A DNA stretch of 59,154 nt from a virus: positions 1-59,154 of IMG/VR virus record IMGVR_UViG_3300044998_000560; one strand, given 5' to 3'. The position numbers and the translations under genes were made by a program. Below, in pieces: positions 10,701 through 19,488 of the stretch. Numbering within the stretch: the stretch's first letter is position 1; each line of letters opens with the position of its first letter. The notes beneath the pieces are model-generated. The model was not told the origin of the DNA and made no database searches. It was given only the letters and a program-made list of their open reading frames with translations.

Positions 10701-13700
10701 AGATTTAAAAATGGCTTCATTGTCGATTCTTTCGTTGGGCACGGTATAGGCGATGTATTAAATCCTGATTATTCGTGTTCTATTGATATTGAAAGAGGAG
10801 AAGCAAGACCTGAATTTATTCAAAATTACTTAGATTTAAATTTACAAACGACGGATCCTGATAGTGGTAATGCTCCTGTTTCGACAAATTATGCAAAAAC
10901 AGGAGATTTAATCACATTACCATATGTCAATGTGACATTGGTAGAACAACCATTTGCTTCCAACTTTATAAATATAAACCCTTATAATGTTTTTAATTGG
11001 GTTGGTTCTATTGAATTGGATCCAGAAACAGATTTATGGAGAGATACTAATAGATTACCTGATATTATACAAAATAATAATGCTGCTTTTGAAGCAGAAT
11101 TAGTAAGATTATCACCCACATTAGGAACAGTTTGGAATGAATGGCAAACACAATGGACTGGAGTTGTTTCTGAATCATCTACATTTACAACAACAGAAGA
11201 AGTAACAAGAGGTATTACTATAGACGAATCTAGAATGAATGCTGCTAGAATGGATAATAGACTTCCTCCTACAGCATTGATTACTACTACTACAACCTCC
11301 ACAATAGAAAATAAAACACAAGTCGTTCAATCGAACCAAGTAAGAACAGGTGTTGTTACTACTGTCGTACCGAGAGAAACACGCCAACAAATTGAAGACC
11401 GTTTGGTGAATAATGATATTATTCCGTTTATGAGAACGCGGGATGTTTATTTTAAAGCAAAAAGATTTAAACCTAGTACATTATTATATCCATTTTTTGA
11501 TAATGTAAATGTTTCTCGATTTTGTTCTGGATCAGGAGGATCAGGATTCACAACTGTTCCGCCTGTAGTGACATTCTCTGCACCACCTTCAGGAACAACA
11601 GCACAAGGTACAACAATTTTAAGAGATGGAAAAGTCGTCTTTATTGAGATTACAAATCCTGGATCAGGATATACTTCAGCACCAACAGTGTCATTTAGTA
11701 GTATTCCAAACGGTGCGACCGCTCCTTCTTCGGCTGATGTAATTGTATCTGTAGAAAATGGAAGAGTCGTTTCCGCTGTGTTGAAAATGAAAACCGATGA
11801 AAATGGAAATCTAGAAGGTATGTTTAGAATTCCAAATACGGATACGATTCGTTTTAGAACGGGAACAAGAATCTTTAGATTAGTTGATGATCGAGAAAAT
11901 AGAAGAGTATTTACAACTACTTTTGGTGAATGTAGATATGTTGCTCAAGGATTTTTAGAAACACGACAATCTACAATACTTTCGACAAGAGAACCGCAAT
12001 TGGTGAGAACAAATGTTTCTGAAAACAGAATCTTGACAAATGTTGTTACAACATCAAATGAAATTTCAAGGGAATCTACCATAGAATCGGGTTGGTTAGA
12101 TCCAGTAGCACAAACATTCATTACAACAGATAAGGGTGGATCATTTATCACAAGTGTTGATATCTTCTTTGCTTCTAAAGACGATACAATTCCTGTAACA
12201 TTACAAATTCGTGATGTTGTAAATGGGTACCCAGGACAAAGAATAATTCCGTTTGGAGAAGTTGTTTTGAATCCAGTTGATGTTGTTATTGATCCGGACG
12301 GAACGAGAAATCTCCCAACAAAATTTACATTCAAATCACCAATCTATATCCAAGAGAATGTTGAATATGCGATTGTCTTGATTAGTAATTCGAATAATTA
12401 TAATGTTTGGATTTCTCGTATGGGAGAAAATCAGATAGGGACAACGAATCCAATTTCTGAACAACCATATGCGGGATCATTTTTCAAATCACAAAACGCA
12501 AGCACATGGACGGCAGAACAATTAGAGGATCTAAAATTTACAATTTATAAAGCAAAATTCGATACTTCTGTTATCGGAAATGTAATTTTCGTGAATGATG
12601 TTGTTCCTTCCCAATCACTAGATTCTCTTTGTTTCTGGACTGTAGAAGGATCAGAAAAGGTTCGAGTTTATCAAAAAAATCATGGAATGCCTTTTAACAC
12701 ATCTCCGGCATCAAGTAAAGTATTAATTCAAGGTGTAACAGGAACACTGAATGGAATTCCTTCTTCTGAATTTAATGGTATTCATGAAATTTCTGATGTA
12801 ACATTAGATACATATACAATCAATTTAGTAACTCCAGCAACAGCAACAGGATTTACAGGAAATGAAGGAATTACAGCAACTCGGAATTATCAAATGGATG
12901 TTGTACACCCAATCGTACAAAATATTGTTTTCCCGAACACCGAACTTTCGTTTTCAATTAAAACTGTTTCTGGAAAATCGGTTTCTGGTAATCAACAACC
13001 GTATTCAAAAACACAGAATTGGGAACCGATTATTGTAAATTCTAATGTAGAATTTACAAATCCAAAACTTATTGCATCAGCTTTGAATGAAATTGATCTA
13101 GTGCAAGCGGGTGTTGGTGTCTACAATAATAAATCATTTGTATTAAGATCATTATTTATAAGCGAATATGACAATTTATCACCAGTAATTGATACACAAA
13201 GAATTGGTGTTGTTGTTGTTGGAAATAGAATAGCAGATTATACACACAAAACAGTAAATATAAATAGTCCTTCTGGGTATGATTTGAGACCAGCATCCCG
13301 TTCAATTAATATTGCAAATTGTTCATTACTATCGGATGATAATTCAATTAATACTTCATCGGATGTGTTTACAGACCAAACAATTCTTGGAAAATATATA
13401 CATTTAACATCTCCTAATAATAATTTTAATTCATTTGAAACGGCTATTAAGGTGATTGAAATTGCTTCTCCAAGAAAGTTGATTGTTGATGCACCCATTA
13501 CTACAACATTGAACACATCTGCTGTAATTGATGTATATGATTTCTTTACTGCTGAAGAAGGAGCATTTGATACCTCTAATCCGGCAAAATATATTACTCG
13601 TCCTTTGAATTTATTGGAACCAGCAAATTCTTTGAGAGTTTTTGTTACAGCTTTTCGTTCCTTTGATTCTGATTTCGATATCTATTATAGAGTAGGACGT

Positions 13701-13916
13701 TCTACAGATAACAAATTATTTGAAGAACAACCTTATAAGAAAATGAATTTGGATAATATTCCACAAAACAATTTAGAAAGATTTGTTGAATATAAATATT
13801 CAGTAGAAGAAGAAGTCGAATTTACTACAGTTTCATTTAAGATTGTGATGAGAAGTACAAATTCGGCAAATGTACCGAGATTTAGAGATATACGAGGCAT
13901 CGCTCTATCGTCATAA
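7788..13916 (+). CDS. giant baseplate/tail structural protein, DUF4815-type
   Basis: At 2042 residues this is the largest protein in the window. The N-terminus (YYDDYDKNKKFYRILFRPG, then AVQARELTQLQ and FGNQIEQFADHIF) is the signature of the DUF4815 family, common in T4-like phages of marine bacteria where it follows gp8 and takes the place of T4 gp9/gp10. Residues about 1000-1200 contain a probable helical stretch and a Thr/Ser-rich linker. Residues about 1245-1330 hold two GSGYT-type beta modules. A fibre-like beta-rich C-terminus ends near residue 2042. The likely role is an outer baseplate component that connects wedges to fibres. Whether it has a catalytic part is not visible. It ends two bases before the next ATG. 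Confidence 0.72.
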   Translation: MPTVFSTSPYYDDYDKNKKFYRILFRPGTAVQARELTQLQTIFGNQIEQFADHIFKNGAQVKPGQIAYDLELSFVKIEPTINGFPINLNDIDPDNQNNVGDIFIEGERSGVKAKVIKIVGLEGSDPFTIFVKYVNKGTNGTSSTFDKGNVDAIPTPIQAENLRKVGSANPFAKIMDSNMDPLGNGCSVSIEAGVYYVNGIFANVERQTIILDKYTNTPTYKIGLEVIESIITSSEDDSLNDNAQGSSNFAAPGAHRYSVSLNLVKRNVSSLTEDNQNFVELLRLKNGIREKQVEETAYSLLEETLARRTYDESGDYYIRPFGIDIREHLKTDTNRGVYPISSPDPGAKLGEESKLAVGIEPSKAYVKGYEIQTLATTWLDVDKARDTLVSNNSSIRANFGNWVYVWNPYNFPSINNYQKINLYDISVLYDSNGQISNASTFGSLTPIGTARVRGFEYVSGTPGNPFSNPTAIYKMYLFDIQMVSGKQFSEVNSFYSPTDFSDDPVAGIICQDLYLINANISPSPNDVVISSTGRVTIVSYNSSSGSAIVRPTINTGSTFYPKVLKNEFVTYGVSGTAKVGELLSIQETGSNTLIYRLPKTAIKTVKGENNQVDTTYTIKRVIVTTITNNTILVNVSGDEVFDTFNLTDYILSVAENSSNFRGHIINLNGLPVNVSGSTLTIGGLNAYNGLQVKLIAPVVKLVATSKAKDLQTKTQTFATYNIDSVNYLDEVDIYSLISIKDFYGNDVTERFSFDNGQRDSFYQRGSFLLRKGSTPPDSPITVEYSFFRHGSGGDYFSVDSYNQNQINYSNIPTYISRDTGQVYQLSNCLDFRPRTNIASEGPMSDYPIGQSEILKPNANVRCDFQYYVGRFDKIFLTKRGEFKVVRGIASERPQEPQDIADAMLLYTLFIPAYTYSPSSVSVKRIDNRRYTMRDIGKLEKRILNLEYYTTLSLLEKETADMYIPDDSTGLNRFKNGFIVDSFVGHGIGDVLNPDYSCSIDIERGEARPEFIQNYLDLNLQTTDPDSGNAPVSTNYAKTGDLITLPYVNVTLVEQPFASNFININPYNVFNWVGSIELDPETDLWRDTNRLPDIIQNNNAAFEAELVRLSPTLGTVWNEWQTQWTGVVSESSTFTTTEEVTRGITIDESRMNAARMDNRLPPTALITTTTTSTIENKTQVVQSNQVRTGVVTTVVPRETRQQIEDRLVNNDIIPFMRTRDVYFKAKRFKPSTLLYPFFDNVNVSRFCSGSGGSGFTTVPPVVTFSAPPSGTTAQGTTILRDGKVVFIEITNPGSGYTSAPTVSFSSIPNGATAPSSADVIVSVENGRVVSAVLKMKTDENGNLEGMFRIPNTDTIRFRTGTRIFRLVDDRENRRVFTTTFGECRYVAQGFLETRQSTILSTREPQLVRTNVSENRILTNVVTTSNEISRESTIESGWLDPVAQTFITTDKGGSFITSVDIFFASKDDTIPVTLQIRDVVNGYPGQRIIPFGEVVLNPVDVVIDPDGTRNLPTKFTFKSPIYIQENVEYAIVLISNSNNYNVWISRMGENQIGTTNPISEQPYAGSFFKSQNASTWTAEQLEDLKFTIYKAKFDTSVIGNVIFVNDVVPSQSLDSLCFWTVEGSEKVRVYQKNHGMPFNTSPASSKVLIQGVTGTLNGIPSSEFNGIHEISDVTLDTYTINLVTPATATGFTGNEGITATRNYQMDVVHPIVQNIVFPNTELSFSIKTVSGKSVSGNQQPYSKTQNWEPIIVNSNVEFTNPKLIASALNEIDLVQAGVGVYNNKSFVLRSLFISEYDNLSPVIDTQRIGVVVVGNRIADYTHKTVNINSPSGYDLRPASRSINIANCSLLSDDNSINTSSDVFTDQTILGKYIHLTSPNNNFNSFETAIKVIEIASPRKLIVDAPITTTLNTSAVIDVYDFFTAEEGAFDTSNPAKYITRPLNLLEPANSLRVFVTAFRSFDSDFDIYYRVGRSTDNKLFEEQPYKKMNLDNIPQNNLERFVEYKYSVEEEVEFTTVSFKIVMRSTNSANVPRFRDIRGIALSS

Positions 13917-13917
13917 T

Positions 13918-14121
13918 ATGATACCAGTAGAAAAATATAACGATCTTTATAGGGATCCTAACAGTAAAGGTATTGTTAATTCCAACAAGAAAGAACGAGA
14001 ATTGTTTCTTGAAAGGAAGAAAAGGATTTTGAATAAAGAAAAAACGTTAGAAAAAATAATTACAGATTTAAATAATAGGATAGAAGTATTGGAAAAAATA
14101 CTTTTGGAGAAAAATAACTAA
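13918..14121 (+). CDS. small coiled-coil protein, unknown
   Basis: A 67-residue protein. The ATG at 13918 is chosen because it falls right after the stop of the giant structural gene; a longer version would overlap that gene by about 48 bases. The second half is highly charged with heptad-like spacing (KTLEKIITDLNNRIEVLEKI), a probable coiled coil. The stop overlaps the next ATG by one base (TAATG). It is not recognised. Placement among baseplate genes suggests a small assembly chaperone or virion part, which is inference only. Confidence 0.6.
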   Translation: MIPVEKYNDLYRDPNSKGIVNSNKKERELFLERKKRILNKEKTLEKIITDLNNRIEVLEKILLEKNN

Positions 14122-14414
14122 TGCCTGTACCACTTCCGATTGAAATTACGGATAATTTCGACCAATGGCGTCAAAAATGTAATCAAGCTTTTCAGGTACT
14201 TTTAGATGTCGTCAATGAAAATCCTGTCCAAACATTAATAGAAATGGAAATACCAGTGAATAATAGAGATATTCTTTTATATGATAATACATCTCAAACT
14301 TTTAAAAATACTCTATTCGATGCTCTTATCCAAGACTATTTACAAGATAATGGTTTTCGTTCCGACAGTAAGGTGAAAAAATATTATTTCACAAATCAAA
14401 ATAATTTATATTAG
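14121..14414 (+). CDS. hypothetical virion-cluster protein
   Basis: A 97-residue acidic protein, MPVPLPIEITDNFDQWRQKCNQAF..., of no family I recognise. The opening (ITDNFDQWRQKCN) resembles short N-terminal attachment segments of phage fibre proteins that begin with a phrase about tail insertion, but the protein ends too early to be a fibre. It is coupled to its upstream neighbour by a one-base overlap. The gene order suggests it acts with the baseplate or fibre attachment. No membrane segment or motif is visible. Confidence 0.55.
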   Translation: MPVPLPIEITDNFDQWRQKCNQAFQVLLDVVNENPVQTLIEMEIPVNNRDILLYDNTSQTFKNTLFDALIQDYLQDNGFRSDSKVKKYYFTNQNNLY

Positions 14415-14422
14415 AGGAAAAT

Positions 14423-14743
14423 ATGGCAAACGGAAGATTAGCGAGTGGTGTAATTTCGAGCACGAATGTTTGGGAACAATTTTATCAAGTTCCTGTTGGA
14501 TTTACTGCTTCTATTACTCTGAATGTGTGCAATCAAGGAGCAAACAACGCGAAAATTCGTGTTGCTATTCCATCTTCAACAAACGTAAATCCAGAAGATA
14601 TTATAGAATATGATGTCGAGATATATAAAAATGAATCATTTCAGAGAACAGGAATCGTTCTTTCATCGGGGCAATATTTGTTTATTCGTTCTAATGAAGG
14701 CTCGATTAGTGTCAATATTTGGGGATTCGAAGAAGAAATTTAA
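14423..14743 (+). CDS. small beta-rich virion-associated protein
   Basis: A 106-residue protein with alternating hydrophobic residues and the layout of a single beta-sandwich (TASITLNVCNQGANNAKIRV, then SSGQYLFIRSNEGSISVNIWG). Similar small sandwiches occur as decoration or fibre-tip proteins in T4-like phages, and some bind surfaces. A good ribosome site (AGAGG) lies seven bases before the ATG. The function is not established; a structural role is likely from fold pattern and position. Confidence 0.55.
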   Translation: MANGRLASGVISSTNVWEQFYQVPVGFTASITLNVCNQGANNAKIRVAIPSSTNVNPEDIIEYDVEIYKNESFQRTGIVLSSGQYLFIRSNEGSISVNIWGFEEEI

Positions 14744-14752
14744 GGAAGTTTT

Positions 14753-15196
14753 ATGAAAAAGTTTTGGTTAAGTATAGTATCCTTCTTTAAAGGAGAAAAA
14801 TGGAAAAAAGCCAGATTTGTTGTTGCTTTAATTGCTGATATGTTACCGTATGTCGAAACGGCAGTTACTATATTATCTAATTTGACACAGAACAAACAAC
14901 TAAAAGCGATCCAAAAAGCATTAAATTATTTTAATATTCCAAAAGAAGAAATACCATTTAATCCAGAAAGAACATATACAAAATCGGAAATAAATGGTAT
15001 ATTGATGTCGGCGGCTAATTATGCTGTCCGTGATGAGATACAGAAAGCAATTGAAAAAACGGCAGAAGGATTTTTAATTTTTGGTGGACAAAAAATTAAA
15101 AATTCATCCGAAATACCAGATAATATTATAAATACTGCTGTAAACACCGTTTACACATATTTGAAAAATTCGCAAGGAAAAGAAAACGATGAATAA
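14753..15196 (+). CDS. hypothetical protein with amphipathic/hydrophobic N-terminus
   Basis: A 147-residue protein. The first 20 residues are basic and aromatic (KKFWLSIVSFFKGEKWKK). They are followed by a moderately hydrophobic stretch (about residues 22-44, RFVVALIADMLPYVETAVTI) and then a soluble helical region. This could be a membrane-associated protein and, given its place in an accessory virion block, even a holin-like or tape-related factor, but no family can be assigned. A Shine-Dalgarno sequence (AAGGAAG) lies upstream. The last eight bases overlap the start of the next small gene. Confidence 0.5.
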   Translation: MKKFWLSIVSFFKGEKWKKARFVVALIADMLPYVETAVTILSNLTQNKQLKAIQKALNYFNIPKEEIPFNPERTYTKSEINGILMSAANYAVRDEIQKAIEKTAEGFLIFGGQKIKNSSEIPDNIINTAVNTVYTYLKNSQGKENDE

Positions 15197-15347
15197 TTTA
15201 TTCGATGATATTAAGTTTAATGAGGTTAGAATTGTTCTTAAAAAATTTGAAGGAGAACAAACGGAAAAACCATTTGAAGAAATCATTATAGAAAACGGAG
15301 AAATTGTAGAAATTAGGAGATATAAAGAAGATGCCACTATTAAATAG
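15189..15347 (+). CDS. 52-residue hypothetical protein
   Basis: A short gene of 52 codons, starting MNNLFDDIKFNEVRI and ending at TAG 15345-15347. The ATG overlaps the end of the upstream gene (GATGAATAA) and the stop lies inside the next gene, which starts at 15331. This nested overlap at both ends is typical of real small phage genes. It is acidic, with a repetitive charged middle (EGEQTEKPFEEIIIENGEIV). No function is recognised. Confidence 0.45.
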   Translation: MNNLFDDIKFNEVRIVLKKFEGEQTEKPFEEIIIENGEIVEIRRYKEDATIK

Positions 15348-15708
15348 CGGTCGCGACCATATCGCAAAAACTATAATCGGGGAATCTGTTACCGCCTTCA
15401 ATAATGCTAATGCATATATTGCTGTAGGTAATAGTAATACTGCTTTTTCGGCTTCCCAAACCGATTTACAAGGTGCTAGTAAATATCGCAAAGCGGTGGA
15501 TGCTTCTTATCCACAAAGAACAAATAATGTTCTCACATATCGTGCAACATTTTCTACCTCTGAAGCGAATTTTGATTGGGAAGAATGGGGTATTGCTAAT
15601 GATCCAACTTCTGGTACACTATTAAACCGTAAAGTTGAATCGCTAGGTACAAAAAATTCATATCAGACATGGCAATTTACTGTCGATATTACTGTTGTAG
15701 CAGGATAA
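15331..15708 (+). CDS. conserved phage structural protein (fibre-associated)
   Basis: A 125-residue protein with a pattern widespread among phage structural genes: LLNSGRDHIAKTIIGE, then YIAVGNSNTAFSASQTDLQG, later TFSTSEANFDWEEWGIAND. Family members are usually annotated only as virion or tail proteins, and the beta-rich sequence suggests a compact sandwich. The ATG is preceded by AGGAGATATAAAGAAG, giving a good ribosome site. It is followed after four bases by another virion gene with which it is probably co-translated. Function within the particle is unknown. Confidence 0.62.
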   Translation: MPLLNSGRDHIAKTIIGESVTAFNNANAYIAVGNSNTAFSASQTDLQGASKYRKAVDASYPQRTNNVLTYRATFSTSEANFDWEEWGIANDPTSGTLLNRKVESLGTKNSYQTWQFTVDITVVAG

Positions 15709-15712
15709 ATTT

Positions 15713-16636
15713 ATGTCTTTACAATATGCTTCTGGAACAAGAGTAAATGTGACATTTTCAACAACCGCGACAGGTCTTACCGGAAAACGAGAGATTTTAT
15801 ATAATTTAGGATTAGCTTTACAAGATGCCGGTTGGGACATCACAACCGGATCTCTTACACCAACAACAGATTCAATTATTTTTGGATCACAATATACACC
15901 TGATTCTAATTTGAGAATGAAAGTGAATATTGATACCGCTTCAACGAACTGTTGTAGAATAAGAGCTATGCGATATTCTGATGAATTACAGGGAACAAAT
16001 GTCGCATCTGGTATGTTTCTTGTTCCAGCAGTATCTAAAAATTGGAGAATTATTGCTAATAGACATCAATGTTTTATTTTTGAAACTGCCGGTAATAATA
16101 CTGGATCTATAGCATATTTTGGTACACCATGGATACCATCATGGCAGCACGGTGTTGTAACGGAGTGTTATTTTTCTTATGCTAATAGGATTTCTGATAA
16201 TACGACAACCGCTGTTGGATCCTTCCGGGTTAATTTAAGAGGATCATATCAAAATGCCCATGGTAATTTGTATGCAAATTGGAATAATGTTATTATAGAT
16301 CATTTTAATAACATATCAAACGTTGCAAGCTCCGGATTAGGATTGATGGCTTTTCATGGTTCATCTTTACAACAGGCTGCTGAAGTTTGTAAAGAATGGG
16401 CAGACGGTACTGAATTAATGTATGATCCTCTTATTAAGTGGCCCGATACTGCTGTTGCTTCTCAAAAAGCACGAATCAAAGGACAACTTTGGGATGCCGC
16501 AATTATTTCAGGATCATATGCAACCGAACAAACATTTACTGATGGAAACGGTATCAAATGGTATGTTTTCACAGACAATTCTCCGATAGATAATACAACG
16601 TTTGGTCCGGGAACACTATTATTAAGAGTACCATAA
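15713..16636 (+). CDS. virion-associated protein, possible fibre/adhesin
   Basis: A 307-residue protein that opens with a Thr/Gly-rich beta segment (GTRVNVTFSTTATGLTGKRE). The middle is rich in aromatic and small residues (FGTPWIPSWQHGVVTECYF) and the end is beta-rich (IKWYVFTDNSPIDNTTFGPG). The composition is that of a phage surface protein. It is preceded by AGGATAAATTT, and its stop is followed at once by the next ATG (TAAAATG). I do not recognise a family beyond 'phage structural'. No catalytic motif is visible. Confidence 0.5.
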   Translation: MSLQYASGTRVNVTFSTTATGLTGKREILYNLGLALQDAGWDITTGSLTPTTDSIIFGSQYTPDSNLRMKVNIDTASTNCCRIRAMRYSDELQGTNVASGMFLVPAVSKNWRIIANRHQCFIFETAGNNTGSIAYFGTPWIPSWQHGVVTECYFSYANRISDNTTTAVGSFRVNLRGSYQNAHGNLYANWNNVIIDHFNNISNVASSGLGLMAFHGSSLQQAAEVCKEWADGTELMYDPLIKWPDTAVASQKARIKGQLWDAAIISGSYATEQTFTDGNGIKWYVFTDNSPIDNTTFGPGTLLLRVP

Positions 16637-16637
16637 A

Positions 16638-18335
16638 ATGTCTAGGTTTTTAGGTATAGGTTCTGTTTATGTTTCTGATGAGCATATAACTCAAAATAGG
16701 GTAAAGATATTAAACACAAACCAAAGTACATTTAGAAATATAAATCCAAATTCTTTTGTAGTTTCCGCCGCCGCTCCCGTATCATCTTCTAATTTGTTTT
16801 ATTTACAACCAGGAACAATATTAACGGCAACAACAAAATATGCGGATTACGCAAATTTAGATATAATTTTATCTGAAATAGTTGGAACAGATTCATTAAC
16901 AATAATTTCTACAGAAGCTTTAAATTCTTTCCTTTCTTATTTGGATTTGATTGATAATCTTTCTATTTCTTTTACAGAAAATTACCAAACATTTTCTTCT
17001 CTGACAAACAACGAAACTATTTTTGTTGATTTAATTGAAGAAGAAAATATTTCTCTCGCGCTAGAATCCCTGGATTCAATTTCTTTTCAATTAGAACAAT
17101 TAACAACAATTGCAAATGTGATTGAATCCTATGATTCAATTGGATTAAATTTTATAGAAAATCAAAGCATTTTCGTTTTTATTAATACAATAGAATCATT
17201 ACTTGTTAATTTAGAAGAAGTATATAGACTTTCGAAGTTTTTTTCATCTTCTGATTCTGTTTCCGTTTCGTTGAATGAAAACGAATCTATATTAAACATA
17301 ATTCAAAAGTTGGAAACATTAATTATTTCTTTAACAGAAAGTTTACAAACAAATGTTTCTTTTATATCTAACGATAATATCAATATAATTCTTTCAGAAA
17401 ACAAATTTATTGATATTCTCCTTTCTTCCGTCGATTCTATTTCAACAATCATTGAAGATATTGGATATTTTTTTCGAGACCTTTTTTCTAATGATTCGGT
17501 TTCTATAACTTTTAACGAAAATAGCCAAATAACACTTGTAATCCGAGGTATGGATTCTTTGTTGGTTTCTCTAGAAACAATTCTTTCTTTTTTTAAGGAA
17601 TTAAATTATACAGATTATATTGAAAATGGTATAACCGAATTTGTTCATATACAAAATATATTTTCTTCTTTTGATTCGATAGAAAATTCGATAGAAGAAC
17701 TGAGAAATTTAATAAACAAAATTAAAAAAACAGAAATTCTTTCTTTTCAGGTCGAAGAAGAGTTGAAAACAGTAGAAACTTATATCAAAAAAACAGAAAA
17801 CCTTCTTTTATCTACGAATGATTTATTAAATATAACCCACAAATTATTGGTAAATTTGAGCGATTCGGATACATCCGTTTTCATCGCAGCGGAAAATGTA
17901 AATAATTTGAAAAATATATTTTATTCAATTGACAACTTAGGTACTTCTATCCTTGAAAATGTTAATTTATTTTTGAATTTGTTTTCTTCCGAAAATGTTA
18001 CAATTTCGGTGATTGATTTGATGAATGATTTGCGAGTTTTTATTTCAAAAAATGATATTATTGAAATAAATGATAATATAAAACAATTGTTTGTGGAATT
18101 GAATCCAACAAATGATGAAGTAATTGTGGGTATGAAAGCGAATATTATATATAATGATTTATTGGTAGCCCTTTTAAAGAAAACGGAATCTTTATTAGAA
18201 ATAGTAGAAAAAATTCAATATTTGTGTAATATCATCCAAAAAGAAATTTTTGTTGCTGAAATTGAAAAGAAAGTTGAATCTTCTATAATTGGAGAATCAA
18301 ATGTGATTGATTCGGAAGTAAAAAGAAAGAAATAG
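16638..18335 (+). CDS. repeat-rich 565-residue structural protein, novel
   Basis: After ~75 unique residues the protein is a long series of imperfect repeats with the core D-S-[IV]-[ST]-[IV]-x-[LF]-x-E (for example SDSVSVSLNEN, VDSISTIIED, NDSVSITFNEN), recurring roughly every 25-35 residues through about residue 470. It is almost free of Gly, Pro, Cys and Trp in the repeats and rich in Ser, Asn, Ile and Leu. The pattern could form a solenoid, beta-helix or long fibrous shaft. The C-terminus turns basic (EVKRKK). Position between accessory virion genes and the BppU-like gene suggests a fibre shaft or tail whisker. No known family is assigned. Confidence 0.6.
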   Translation: MSRFLGIGSVYVSDEHITQNRVKILNTNQSTFRNINPNSFVVSAAAPVSSSNLFYLQPGTILTATTKYADYANLDIILSEIVGTDSLTIISTEALNSFLSYLDLIDNLSISFTENYQTFSSLTNNETIFVDLIEEENISLALESLDSISFQLEQLTTIANVIESYDSIGLNFIENQSIFVFINTIESLLVNLEEVYRLSKFFSSSDSVSVSLNENESILNIIQKLETLIISLTESLQTNVSFISNDNINIILSENKFIDILLSSVDSISTIIEDIGYFFRDLFSNDSVSITFNENSQITLVIRGMDSLLVSLETILSFFKELNYTDYIENGITEFVHIQNIFSSFDSIENSIEELRNLINKIKKTEILSFQVEEELKTVETYIKKTENLLLSTNDLLNITHKLLVNLSDSDTSVFIAAENVNNLKNIFYSIDNLGTSILENVNLFLNLFSSENVTISVIDLMNDLRVFISKNDIIEINDNIKQLFVELNPTNDEVIVGMKANIIYNDLLVALLKKTESLLEIVEKIQYLCNIIQKEIFVAEIEKKVESSIIGESNVIDSEVKRKK

Positions 18336-18339
18336 AAGG

Positions 18340-18347
18340 CCTAAATA
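18340..18347 (+). promoter_or_regulatory. late-promoter-like element ahead of the BppU-like gene
   Basis: CCTAAATA differs from TATAAATA at the first two bases. Six bases (TATCAT) separate it from the ATG at 18354 and no ribosome-binding site is present, so the predicted transcript would have about one leader base. Confidence 0.45.
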
Positions 18348-18353
18348 TATCAT

Positions 18354-18719
18354 ATGATTAATGGAAAAATATTTACTATAAATACAACAGAATCGGCGAG
18401 TTTTTCTGTAAAGGTATCTACAAAAAATCCTGGTGGTCAGGCTGTTCCTGTTAATTTGGACGAAAAGGAACTTCATTTTTATGTGAAATTTAATGAACAG
18501 GATAAAGATGAAGACGCCTTCATTCACAAATTCACAGGTTCTGGAATTACTCATACAAATCCTGCTTTAGGGGAAGCGGAAATTGATTTGTTGCCTTCCG
18601 ATACTGTTTCTCTTTTAAATACAAATTTAACACATAAAACATATTGGTCCTTACGAGTCGTTTATGGAAGTGTTAATAAATTTATCCAGGAGGGTGTGCT
18701 CTTAATCACACCGGCATAA
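18354..18719 (+). CDS. BppU N-terminal-like baseplate/fibre attachment protein
   Basis: A 121-residue single-domain protein. The order of strands (TINTTESASFSVKVSTKN, ELHFYVKFNEQDKDEDAFIH, KFTGSGIT, GEAEIDLLPSDTVSL, TYWSLRVVYGSVNKFIQEGV) resembles the immunoglobulin-like domain of lactococcal BppU/DUF2479 proteins, which anchor receptor-binding proteins to a baseplate. That family reports material properties of ligand input followed by an 'effect' strand such as EGVLLITPA here. The role inferred is attachment of a fibre or adhesin. It lacks a Shine-Dalgarno site and has a late element six bases before the ATG. It ends one base before gp13. Confidence 0.55.
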   Translation: MINGKIFTINTTESASFSVKVSTKNPGGQAVPVNLDEKELHFYVKFNEQDKDEDAFIHKFTGSGITHTNPALGEAEIDLLPSDTVSLLNTNLTHKTYWSLRVVYGSVNKFIQEGVLLITPA

Positions 18720-18720
18720 T

Positions 18721-19476
18721 ATGGCAATTCCAAATTCACGGCAATCTTTAATTGATTATTGTAAACGTGCTCTTGGACATCCTGTTATAAACATTGATGT
18801 TGCGGATGAACAGATTCAAGACCGAGTTGATGAAGCTTTACATTTTTATCGTGAATTTCATGGTGATGGTGTAACGCGAGATTACTATAAGCATAAAGTA
18901 ACTGCTCTTGATAAACAAAGACAATATATTGAAATTCCGGAAGAAATTTCACAAATAATTCGTGTTCTTACTGCTCCTGCTCTTGCAAATTGGGGTGGTA
19001 TGTTTTCTTTTACATATCAATTTTTTTTGAATGATTTTTACCGCCCTGGAGGTATAGGTCTTGGTGGTAACCTTTCTAATTATGATATTACGATGCAGTA
19101 TTTAAATTTGATTGACCACTTCTTCAATCAAGAAAAAACCGTACATTTTGCTAGAAACGAAAATAAATTGAGAATTAATATTGATTGGAATAAAGTTGTT
19201 AAAGTCGATAGTTATTTTATTATTGAATGTTATAGGATTATAGACCCAGAAGTACACACAAAGATGTGGAATGATTTGTGGTTGAAAAAATATTTGACCG
19301 CATTGATTAAATTACAATGGGGAGAAAATTTAAAAAAATATTCTGATGTATCTTTAATTGGTGGTGTTAAATTAAACGCCGATAAAATTTATGAAGAAGC
19401 TAAAATAGAAAAGGAAACATTAGAAAAACAAGCACAAGATACATGGCAACTACCAATAGATTTTATGATTGGTTAG
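18721..19476 (+). CDS. 13: gp13-like neck protein
   Basis: A 251-residue protein related to T4 gp13 (309 residues). Family features are the opening SRQSLIDYCKRALGHPVINI, then VADEQIQDRVDEALHFYREFHGDG, and the later WLKKYLTALIKLQWGENL. Gp13 and gp14 form the neck between portal and tail and close the DNA-filled head. The gene starts one base after the BppU-like gene. A basic capsid-targeted protein gene is inserted between it and gp14, which is unlike T4, where 13 and 14 are adjacent. Confidence 0.92.
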   Translation: MAIPNSRQSLIDYCKRALGHPVINIDVADEQIQDRVDEALHFYREFHGDGVTRDYYKHKVTALDKQRQYIEIPEEISQIIRVLTAPALANWGGMFSFTYQFFLNDFYRPGGIGLGGNLSNYDITMQYLNLIDHFFNQEKTVHFARNENKLRINIDWNKVVKVDSYFIIECYRIIDPEVHTKMWNDLWLKKYLTALIKLQWGENLKKYSDVSLIGGVKLNADKIYEEAKIEKETLEKQAQDTWQLPIDFMIG

Positions 19477-19488
19477 ATAGGAGATTTT

